From contig NZ_JACHGV010000010.1 of NCBI RefSeq assembly GCF_014202475.1, positions 186,001 through 250,000 of the forward strand: a stretch of 64,000 nt of DNA, written 5' to 3'. How positions within the stretch are numbered: position 1 is the stretch's first letter; each line of letters opens with the position of its first letter. The notes below the pieces were generated by a model, which worked only from the letters and a program-made list of their open reading frames with translations, was not told where the DNA came from and made no database searches. Below are positions 50,934 through 57,386 of this stretch, in pieces. This DNA is from Streptomyces paradoxus (GTDB lineage Bacteria; Actinomycetota; Actinomycetes; Streptomycetales; Streptomycetaceae). The position numbers and the translations under genes are program-made.

Positions 50934-52166
50934 ATGTCCTTTGAGTACAACTTTGAAGAATTCTCGCGTTACATTCAGGAAAAGCATCAGGAATCGGTCG
51001 AGGAACGCGGGGGTAGTTTCAACTTGGCTCTGTTCGGTGATTCTGGCGCCGGCAAGAGCACTCTTATCAACACGGTGTTCGGCGTAAAACTAGCCCCGAC
51101 GGGCATCGGCAATCGACAGACAACGCACGTGCGGTTCTACCGGGTGCCTGATGACGGCCCAATTGGCATCTACGACACACCGGGTTTCGAAATTGGGGCA
51201 GGAGACCTTCCCACTCTTATCGCCAAGATCGAGAGCATCTTAAAACGCCCTGGGCGGGGTCCAACCTCTGAGCCCATTCATGCTGTCTGGTTTGTCGTAA
51301 ACCCCAGCGCAAATCGCTTCCTTGATAGCCACGCAAATATGGTGCGAGCCCTCGACGATCTCGGGCTTCCCGTCTTTGTCGTGCTCACCCACGTGGTTGG
51401 CGACGTGATTGGCCAGAAAGCCGTGCTTTTGCGGGAGGCTATCACAAAAAGGGGCCTACCGCTGGCTGCGGGGAAAGTCTTCCTCGTCAACTCGATAGAG
51501 GTTGTTACGCCAAAGTCTACCTACCCAATACACGGGGTGAGGGAACTTCTTGATTCGACGGTCAAAGCAATACCCGAAGCCGCACGAACTGCAGCGATGA
51601 CGGCTCAGCGGCTCGACTTCACGGTTCAGCGCGCACGGTCTGAGCATGTGATTCTGCTTGCCGTGAATGCGGCGCTGGGAGCGCACGCGGCTCCCCCCGT
51701 AGTCGACATGGCGGCGTTACTCGCTGTCCACGGCGGCATGATGGCTGGAATCAGCGTCGCCTATGGCGTACCGGTAGACGTGAAATCCCTGTCAAATCTC
51801 TTGTGGAGAATTCTTGTTGGCAGTGTGGCAATCAAAGAGGGTGCTGGCTGGCTCGCCGAAGAGCTAGCGAAGCGAGCTGCAGAGGAAGCCGGTAAAAAGG
51901 CCGCAGCTAAGGGACTTGTCAAGTTCGTGCCTGGTCTTAACTTCGTGGTCGGAGCGGTGAGTACGATCATCGGGGCGCCCATGATGTACATCGTTGGGCA
52001 CGCCTGGATGGATGTTTGTGAATATCTGCGAACCCATCCAGATCAAATAACAGACGACGGCGAGACGCGGTATGGCGAACTATTCCTAAGGTGCTATCGA
52101 AAGCGCCTTCAAGAAGGCGGCCCGAGTTGGCTGTCGCAGTTGCTGCATCGTGGGGCCGATAAATGA
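50934..52166 (+). CDS. P-loop GTPase with DUF697-like C-terminus
   Basis: A 410-residue GTPase. G1 is ALFGDSGAGKSTLINTVFGV (residues about 25-44), G3 YDTPGFEIG, and a G4-like VVLTHVVGD. From about 230 the sequence (ILLAVNAALGAHAAPPVVDM, AALLAVHGGMMAGISVAYGV) resembles the DUF697 membrane-linked domain, followed by an Ala/Lys-rich amphipathic part and GLNFVVGAVSTIIGAPMMYI. It may act at the membrane. Codon use is clearly more AT-rich than neighbours, with TTA leucine codons at residues 103 (51240) and 262 (51717), implying bldA dependence. The ATG at 50934 has a GGGGGGAAAG site. Recently acquired cargo. Confidence 0.82.
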   Translation: MSFEYNFEEFSRYIQEKHQESVEERGGSFNLALFGDSGAGKSTLINTVFGVKLAPTGIGNRQTTHVRFYRVPDDGPIGIYDTPGFEIGAGDLPTLIAKIESILKRPGRGPTSEPIHAVWFVVNPSANRFLDSHANMVRALDDLGLPVFVVLTHVVGDVIGQKAVLLREAITKRGLPLAAGKVFLVNSIEVVTPKSTYPIHGVRELLDSTVKAIPEAARTAAMTAQRLDFTVQRARSEHVILLAVNAALGAHAAPPVVDMAALLAVHGGMMAGISVAYGVPVDVKSLSNLLWRILVGSVAIKEGAGWLAEELAKRAAEEAGKKAAAKGLVKFVPGLNFVVGAVSTIIGAPMMYIVGHAWMDVCEYLRTHPDQITDDGETRYGELFLRCYRKRLQEGGPSWLSQLLHRGADK

Positions 52167-52531
52167 GTGAAAATACCCGTCGCAATCCAAGTATCGAAAA
52201 CCGTCAGCGCCCAAACCGGAGAGGGCGTGCTCACAACAACTCAGCTATCCGAGAAGAAGTTACTAGAGAGCTTGCTGACGCCGCACAGCGAGGGCTGGAC
52301 GGCGTTCCAATCGCCGAAGAGACTGTACCCGCATTCCAACAACTCTTCCTGACCGGCATCGAAGAAGTACTCGGGCAACCTTCCAGACGACCTGAAGCAA
52401 CGGCCGTCGCGGAGCGTTTCTCCAGCGACCTCGCCACCGAGACGCGACGGAGAAGTCTCGCCGCCGTCAGCCTGGCGGTATTTACCCATATTAAAGATGC
52501 AGCCTGCCCGATGTGGCCATTCTGCCCCTAG
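52163..52531 (+). CDS. small protein coupled to the GTPase
   Basis: A 122-residue protein of unknown function. The first 28 residues are basic and Asn-rich (ENRQRPNRRGRAHNNSAIRE), followed by helical ELADAAQRGLDGVPIAEETV and an alpha-helical C-terminus ending CPMWPFCP. Its ATG overlaps the GTPase stop (ATGA), which argues for co-translation and a shared role. No membrane helix or known domain. Confidence 0.6.
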   Translation: MSENTRRNPSIENRQRPNRRGRAHNNSAIREEVTRELADAAQRGLDGVPIAEETVPAFQQLFLTGIEEVLGQPSRRPEATAVAERFSSDLATETRRRSLAAVSLAVFTHIKDAACPMWPFCP

Positions 52532-52552
52532 CCCCATGGAAGGTCGTTAGCA

Positions 52553-52912
52553 GTGGCCGATCCTGAGGCGACCGAGCGGCGGAGACTTGCCCTGGCTGCA
52601 GGGGTAGACACATGCAAGCACGTGCTCACCCTCACGACCGCAGTCGTGACCCTTACGATCAGCTTCGCCAAAGACATCTCTGCTGACGCTTCCGCGTCTG
52701 ATCTGTTGTGGCTGCGCCTGTCGTGGCTGAGCCATGCGGTCTCGGTGCTCGCCGGTGTGATCACCCTGCTCGCGCTGGCCGGCACAACACATGAGGCCGA
52801 CGAAAATCGATCGATCTACGCTACGAATATTCGCCTGCCAGCTGCAGTACAAATGATCTTCTTCGGTCTGGGTGTGGGATTCGTCGTCGCCTTCGGTGCC
52901 CTGGCCGTTTAG
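52553..52912 (+). CDS. three-span membrane protein
   Basis: A 119-residue protein with three predicted membrane helices (VLTLTTAVVTLTISFA; LSHAVSVLAGVITLLALAG; IFFGLGVGFVVAFGALAV), after a charged N-terminus ADPEATERRRLALAAGVDTC. The GTG start at 52553 has GGAAGGT upstream. It follows the GTPase pair on the same strand, 21 nt away, and could be its membrane partner. It resembles short membrane effectors near nucleotide-dependent defence genes only in general shape. Confidence 0.6.
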   Translation: MADPEATERRRLALAAGVDTCKHVLTLTTAVVTLTISFAKDISADASASDLLWLRLSWLSHAVSVLAGVITLLALAGTTHEADENRSIYATNIRLPAAVQMIFFGLGVGFVVAFGALAV

Positions 52913-53278
52913 CGGGAAGGTTTATCGTGCACAGGTTGGCCACTGTGCTGCTGCTGGCGATGATGGCCGCGGGCCGCTCGGCCGCGCCTGCCTCACCGAA
53001 GAACAGGTTGCGGCGCCAGTCAGAGTCACGCCGTCTCCCCCGCCCGCTGCGCCAGTCCGCGGAGCGGCGATCCAAACTGATTCGGCCCTGGGCCCCCCGG
53101 AGTAATTTCAGTACAGCACCGAAGTACAGCAACCGCCGCGACCCCAGTCGACCGCCGCTGGCTGCAGGACCACCGGTGACCAGCCAGGCAGACCTCAGCG
53201 ACCACCCCGCCGATAGTTCGCATCGGGGGGCACGCCGGCAGGCCGCCTTCACTCGGCAGGTGAACCTTCCCAGTGCTG
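52913..53278. other. 366-nt region without a supported gene
   Basis: A frame at 52927-53304 (125 residues, GTG, signal-like start MHRLATVLLLAMMAAGRSAA) is open but Arg/Pro/Ser-rich and low-quality, so I do not call it. The segment 53189-53230 resembles 54347-54388 on the other side of the broken gene. Confidence 0.35.
53189..53230 (+). repeat. imperfect direct repeat, left copy
   Basis: Shares GTTCGCATCG and surrounding CCCCGCC with 54347-54388, with substitutions and a 1-nt gap. The two copies flank the frameshifted gene. Confidence 0.45.
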
Positions 53279-54213
53279 TTACGCCGACCGCTTCGTTGGG
53301 GTGAACACCCAATTGGACAAGTGTCCTTTGTGGCGGTCGAGGGACTCATCCATGGTGAAAGATAGGTATTCGTATCGGAAATGCTCTGACTCGTAACGCC
53401 GATCAGCTTGCTCCAGCGCGTCTACAAATTCTTCTGCGCTCGGCCGTTCATCGAATGTCTGCATTGCCGTACGGATAATGACCCCCAAGAGGTAGCTTGG
53501 GAGTCCGTCCGCCTCTTCTTCGCTCGAATGCTTCTTCACATTCGCCTTGAATAGCTCGCGCCAGATAACGGTGAACGGAGATATCTCCTGGATGTCCCTA
53601 CGGGCTGTCCAGGCACCCGGAGGGATGTGCCAGGCGAGGCGCTGTTGGACAGGCAGGGTTTGGACCTGCCGGCTACGGATATGCATCCGCGGAGCCGTAT
53701 AGCGCCGCCTTTTGCCTCTCTGAGCAGTCGAGGAACCACGGACCAGTAGTCGAGCAAAAAGGTGACCCGATCGTATGGGTCGATGCGAACTGATGTGGCA
53801 GATGTAGAGCTATCCGCTCCGAACCCCCTCGCCTCGAAGGCGCGCGGAGAAATGCTGTAGTCGGGCTTCTCGGTTCCTGCGATTGCCAACCCAGGCGTGT
53901 ACACAGTGATCGCGGTTCTGCCGGGGTTTTCAACAACAAGCTGAGCCAGCTCTATGTTCTCACTACCTGATTCACCCAGGTCGGTGGTATTCAGTTCCCA
54001 TTTGCCAGATCGGTTGACCATGATCTTCGAATTAGGCTCCCAAATGGCCACGTTAAGGTAGACCTTGGGACGCCCGCCGTCGAGTCGGTGCTTGGCGATC
54101 TGCCAGCCGAGGGCACCCAGGGCCACGGCGAAGCTAAGCAATGACACCGCGAGGGCCAGAACGGCAACGGGTACTCCGAGGACAGCGGGTGATGCCGAAG
54201 CGGAGATCAACAT
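53279..54213 (-). pseudogene. frameshifted membrane-anchored protein gene
   Basis: Two overlapping frames look like one gene broken by a -1 shift. The first starts at 54213 and runs to 53536: membrane helix VAVLALAVSLLSFAVALGAL, then RPKVYLNVAIWEPNSKIMVN and VRIDPYDRVTFLLDYWSVVP, then degrades into Ser/Arg-rich sequence. The second is open at 53686-53279 and supplies sensible sequence: LAWHIPPGAWTARRDIQEIS, PFTVIWRELFKANVKKHSSE, ending VFTPTKRSA. Joining them near 53640-53690 gives one protein of about 300 residues. No classical slippery heptamer is in phase, so mutation or sequencing error is preferred. Function unknown. Confidence 0.6.
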
Positions 54214-54747
54214 CCGGTCATGGTACTGACAAGTGGTGACACGGGGGCCGGATTCAGCACGGAGGCGGAGGATGCTGTCCGCCGACTCCAGGACGCCCTT
54301 GCCGCGATCACCGTCAAGACGGTTGACCTTGGCAGCGTTCGCCTACCTCGGTGACCGCCCCGCCCAGTTCGCATCGAGGGGCAACCTGAAATCCACGACT
54401 GACATCAACGACACCGGACGGGGATGCACGTCAGCGTCTCTGTCCGGCTGTTACACCAGCCGACGACCGCAGTCGGAGCGGGCTCGGATCGAACTCCTAA
54501 AGCGGTGCTCAAACGGCCGTGAACTATCCATGGACTCGTTGGACTCGTCCTGCCTCACCTACCACGTGCAGAACCGTGACCTGCCGCGTTGCCCGCCAAT
54601 CAAGGAGCCTCCGGAGCCGTTGCAGTATGGCAGGCCAGGGCAGTGCAGTGGCCGCCCGGCCCATAGGCCGCATCGAAGCAGGGGTGCATGCTGAGCCGCG
54701 ACTTGACTCGACCATTGAGAACCACCGCCCTCACCATGAGGCCAGCG
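54214..54747. other. 534-nt region without a supported gene
   Basis: A 44-codon frame at 54220-54354 (MVLTSGDTGAGFSTEAEDAV, then RRLQDALAAITVKTVDLGSV) has protein-like composition and may be a remnant of a larger gene. Longer frames here (54233-54694, 54519-54824) have poor codon bias. The repeat at 54347-54388 lies inside. Confidence 0.3.
54347..54388 (+). repeat. imperfect direct repeat, right copy
   Basis: Partner of 53189-53230; contains AGTTCGCATCGAGGGGCA. Confidence 0.45.
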
Positions 54748-55149
54748 CTATGCCTCAAGTCTTGCATCCAGCAGAATCCGCCGCACTACAGATGGATATT
54801 CTGGCAAGTTGCGAAACTCAGTAACCGAGTTCCGCCCGAAAGCTTGATGAATATTTGTGCCCGATCTGGCAATCAAGGCAACCTGAGCGCCGAGTGCTTG
54901 TGCTAGTCCGAGCTCGTAGTAACAACTTGGTCGTTCTAGCGAAAGGTCAGCGATTACCAAAGCTGCTTGCTTAAGCTCACTTACAACTCTCGCTAGGTCG
55001 AATTCCTTTCCAGTCTCGGGTAGGCCGCGATCTAGTGGAAAATGAACTGATAGATTGAATTCCTCCGCCGCGCTACTCAGGCCTGCCCGTTTTTCGTAAT
55101 AGTCCTCGTCGGATGATACGGGCATGATTGAGTAGATGTAGTGGTTCAT
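54748..55149 (-). CDS. nucleoside deoxyribosyltransferase/TIR-like protein
   Basis: A 133-residue Rossmann-like protein. Starts MNHYIYSIMPVSSDEDYYEK. VSELKQAALVIADLSLERPS followed by CYYELGLAQALGAQVALIAR is the A-D-L-(x)n-Y-Y-E-L-G-x-A-x-A-L-G signature of the nucleoside 2-deoxyribosyltransferase/TIR-like superfold, whose Glu is catalytic in NDT and NAD-cleaving TIR enzymes. Its ATG directly follows the stop of the upstream membrane protein (TAAATG), so they form a two-gene unit. AT-richer than the chromosome. NAD or nucleotide cleavage, and any role in phage defence, are inference. Confidence 0.7.
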   Translation of the reverse strand: MNHYIYSIMPVSSDEDYYEKRAGLSSAAEEFNLSVHFPLDRGLPETGKEFDLARVVSELKQAALVIADLSLERPSCYYELGLAQALGAQVALIARSGTNIHQAFGRNSVTEFRNLPEYPSVVRRILLDARLEA

Positions 55150-55758
55150 TTACTTACTCTTCTTTTCGGTTTGCTCCGACTTGCTGAATGGTGACGGATG
55201 GTCTGTGACATCACTCCAGCTCAGCGCGGAGAAGGTCAGTACAGAGAGGAAGATCAAGGCGAAGATGGCGCCAAAGGCCCGAGGAATGAAACGCTCCGCG
55301 CTTGAAGAGCGCAAGCCGCGCACGAAACTATTTGTCGAAGATGATTGTAGAGCCTGAGCTCTCGCCAGCGCTTGCCATTCCTTGTCGAAGCAATTGAAGG
55401 ACTCTGCTACTGAAGGCCCATTGGGGCCTTCGAATGTTACCAGCGGTGCCATGTTGTTTAGCACTTCAAACTTGGCCGTGTTGAGTGCCTTGAAGTCGTC
55501 GATCTGCTTTAGCCAGTAGAAGCACATGAAGCAGGCGACGGCGCTAAGGACGAGAATTCCGACAATCCCCACCAATAGGAATGTATCATGCGAAGAAGCC
55601 CATCCGAGCACCACGCCAATCGCCAATAGGCTCGCTGTTAAGACGGAATAGTTCCAGCGATTCATAGCCAGCCGTCTCTCGGTGACTTTTTCTGTCGACT
55701 CGTAATAGAGGCGATACTCCTCGAACGAGACAGGGGGCTGGCTTGGTGGAGGGGGCAT
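55150..55758 (-). CDS. membrane protein partner of the TIR/NDT-like gene
   Basis: A 202-residue protein. N-terminal PPVSFEEYRLYYESTEKVTE, then two adjacent membrane helices (WNYSVLTASLLAIGVVLGWA; FLLVGIVGILVLSAVACFMC), a cytoplasmic helical stretch (DDFKALNTAKFEVLNNMAPL), and a C-terminal helix AIFALIFLSVLTFSALSW with a Lys-rich end. The closely paired helices resemble SLATT-type 2TM effector proteins in shape. One TTA leucine codon lies at residue 40 (55641-55639). ATG at 55758 with GACGAGG upstream; an in-frame start at 55887 is less likely. Confidence 0.7.
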   Translation of the reverse strand: MPPPPSQPPVSFEEYRLYYESTEKVTERRLAMNRWNYSVLTASLLAIGVVLGWASSHDTFLLVGIVGILVLSAVACFMCFYWLKQIDDFKALNTAKFEVLNNMAPLVTFEGPNGPSVAESFNCFDKEWQALARAQALQSSSTNSFVRGLRSSSAERFIPRAFGAIFALIFLSVLTFSALSWSDVTDHPSPFSKSEQTEKKSK

Positions 55759-56050
55759 GTGCACCTCGTCGTGGAACGCAGCAGCTTGACACGGCCGAAG
55801 GTTAGCGGCGCTCCGCACCGACCGCGCGACTGTCATCAAAGATCGTTCGCCCGCGGCGCAGACTGCGACCGCCGCTGACCGATCCACGTTGAGCTACGCA
55901 CCCAGAAGGTGAGACGGGCCGCGCGCGGCAGCGGTGATCGTGACGGCCGAGCCCTGGGCCGTCCCTGGGCCGTGCGAAGACGACCAACGCTGACAGACGG
56001 CACCCACAGGTGACCACCCCCACCCCACTCTGGCCTGGGCAACCGGAGTT
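55759..56050. other. right end of the element, non-coding
   Basis: About 290 nt between the membrane-protein gene and the right att region. It holds the arm-type repeat at 55956-55973. The GC content rises again towards the att site. No gene is seen. Confidence 0.5.
55956..55973 (+). repeat. candidate Int arm-type repeat, right
   Basis: Exact copy of the 18 bp at 40514-40531 (GGGCCGTCCCTGGGCCGT). It lies 108 nt inside the right core. Both copies are followed shortly by GAAGAC. Confidence 0.5.
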
Positions 56051-56092
56051 GATCTGCCACACTGGATGGGTTATGCCTGCACCCGGAGAACT
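56051..56092 (+). repeat. right att-region repeat, element-supplied rlmN 5' end
   Basis: Counterpart of 40400-40441. It provides the present rlmN start codon (56073) and its upstream block (GATCTGC-C-ACACTGG). The 11-bp core CCCGGAGAACT is at 56082-56092, and the gene body follows. Confidence 0.8.
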
Positions 56093-57179
56093 CACTTTCG
56101 TAGCCCCCCGCGGAGCCAAGAAGCCGCCGCGGCATCTTGCCGATCTCACTCCTGCCGAGCGCAAGGAGGCCGTTGCCGCTGTCGGGGAGAAGCCGTTTCG
56201 TGCCAAGCAGCTCTCGCAGCACTACTTCGCGCGGTACGCGCATGATCCGGAGCAGTGGACCGACATTCCGGCCGGTGCCCGGGGGCGGCTGCAGGAGGCG
56301 TTGCTGCCCGAGCTGATGACCGTCGTGCGGCATCTGTCGACCGACCAGGGCACCACCCGCAAGACGCTGTGGCGGCTGTTCGACGGGACGCTCGTCGAGT
56401 CCGTGCTGATGCGCTACCCGGACCGGGTGACCATGTGTATCAGCTCCCAGGCGGGGTGCGGGATGAACTGCCCGTTCTGTGCCACCGGGCAGGCGGGTCT
56501 CGACCGGAATCTGTCCACCGCCGAGATCGTCCATCAGATCGTGGACGGGATGCGGGCCCTGCGGGACGGGGAGGTCCCCGGCGGCCCCGCGCGGCTCAGC
56601 AACATCGTCTTCATGGGCATGGGTGAGCCGCTCGCCAACTACAACCGGGTCATCGGCTCCATCCGGCGGCTCACCGACCCCGAGCCCGACGGTCTCGGCC
56701 TGTCCCAGCGTGGCATCACCGTCTCCACCGTCGGGCTCGTCCCGGCCATCCACCGGTTCGCCGACGAGGGCTTCAAGTGCCGCCTCGCCATCTCGCTGCA
56801 CGCCCCCGACGACGAGCTGCGCGACACCCTCGTGCCGGTGAACACGCGCTGGAAGGTCCGGGAGGTGCTGGACGCCGGCTTCGAGTACAGCGCGAAGTCC
56901 GGGCGGCGGCTGTCCATCGAGTACGCGCTGATCCGGGACATCAACGACCAGGCCTGGCGGGGTGACCGGCTCGGGCGGCTGCTCAAGGGCAAGCCCGTGC
57001 ACGTGAACCTGATCCCGCTGAACCCGACGCCCGGCTCCAAGTGGACCGCCTCGCGACCCGAGGACGAGAAGGCGTTCGTCGAGGCGATCGCCGCTCATGG
57101 TGTGCCGGTGACGATCCGGGACACCCGTGGTCAGGAGATCGACGGGGCGTGTGGTCAGCTCGCGGCCACCGAACGGTAG
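56073..57179 (+). CDS. rlmN: 23S rRNA/tRNA adenine-C2 methyltransferase RlmN
   Basis: Radical-SAM methyltransferase of 368 residues that methylates A2503 of 23S rRNA and A37 of some tRNAs. The iron-sulfur motif is SSQAGCGMNCPFCATGQAG (C-x3-C-x2-C); also FMGMGEPLANYNRVIGSIRR, GITVSTVGLVPAIHRFADEG, and VHVNLIPLNPTPGSKW. The conserved catalytic cysteine near the end is in DGACGQLAATER. The start codon and codons 1-3 come from the integrated element, whereas the rest is chromosomal. No ribosome-binding site precedes the ATG. Full length and apparently functional. Confidence 0.95.
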   Translation: MPAPGELTFVAPRGAKKPPRHLADLTPAERKEAVAAVGEKPFRAKQLSQHYFARYAHDPEQWTDIPAGARGRLQEALLPELMTVVRHLSTDQGTTRKTLWRLFDGTLVESVLMRYPDRVTMCISSQAGCGMNCPFCATGQAGLDRNLSTAEIVHQIVDGMRALRDGEVPGGPARLSNIVFMGMGEPLANYNRVIGSIRRLTDPEPDGLGLSQRGITVSTVGLVPAIHRFADEGFKCRLAISLHAPDDELRDTLVPVNTRWKVREVLDAGFEYSAKSGRRLSIEYALIRDINDQAWRGDRLGRLLKGKPVHVNLIPLNPTPGSKWTASRPEDEKAFVEAIAAHGVPVTIRDTRGQEIDGACGQLAATER

Positions 57180-57208
57180 TCTGACCGCCGTAAGAACATC
57201 TGCATATT

Positions 57209-57296
57209 CCGACAGGGGAGCGCCACAGCGCTGAGAGTGCGGCACACGGCCGCAGACCCTCCGAACCTGGCCCAGGTCATTCTGGGTAGGGAGATC
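57209..57296 (+). promoter_or_regulatory. TPP riboswitch (THI element)
   Basis: The thiamin-pyrophosphate aptamer is recognisable: ACAGGGGAGC (57212-57221), CTGAGAG (57231-57237), GACCCTCCGAACCTGG (57255-57270), then GGTCATTCTGGGTAGGGAG closing the P1/P4-P5 part. It precedes the thiamine transporter operon. CTGACC (57181-57186) and CATATT (57203-57208), 16 bp apart, may be the promoter. Confidence 0.93.
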
Positions 57297-57317
57297 GGTC
57301 ATCACTCGAGCTGTTGC

Positions 57318-57352
57318 GCCCCGCCCGGGACCCTGGAAGTCCCGGGCGGGGC
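57318..57352 (+). terminator. riboswitch-linked terminator
   Basis: A perfect 14-bp stem (GCCCCGCCCGGGAC 57318-57331, complement 57339-57352) with a 7-nt loop and CGCGTCTTCTCC after it. It lies between the aptamer and the thiB ribosome-binding site, so TPP probably promotes premature termination. Confidence 0.8.
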
Positions 57353-57386
57353 CGCGTCTTCTCCTGGTCACTCCAGGAGGAATCCA

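Larger units (their letters stand above)
40431..56081. mobile_element. pSAM2-like integrative conjugative element (AICE), about 15.65 kb
   Basis: The segment is bounded by the 11-bp direct repeat CCCGGAGAACT (40431-40441 and 56082-56092). It contains the hallmark AICE set: int-xis-rep at the left, FtsK-like tra, SpdB2/SpdD-type membrane proteins, an SCO3933-family regulator, an HTH regulator and a Nudix gene. A long non-coding zone and AT-richer cargo occupy the right third. Such elements integrate site-specifically, replicate by rolling circle after excision, and move as double-stranded DNA between mycelia. The target here is the 5' end of the protein gene rlmN, not a tRNA gene. Confidence 0.9.

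Noticed and set aside
52927..53304. 125-residue frame with a signal-peptide-like start
   Set aside because: Only the first 20 residues look protein-like; the rest is Arg/Ser/Pro-rich and the frame runs into the 3' end of the opposite gene.
53640..53690. Programmed -1 ribosomal frameshift in the broken gene
   Set aside because: The nearest heptamer (AAACCCT) is not in the required phase, and no downstream pseudoknot is evident.
54220..54354. 44-residue frame with protein-like composition
   Set aside because: Too short and without a ribosome-binding site; possibly a gene remnant, mentioned under the intergenic entry only.
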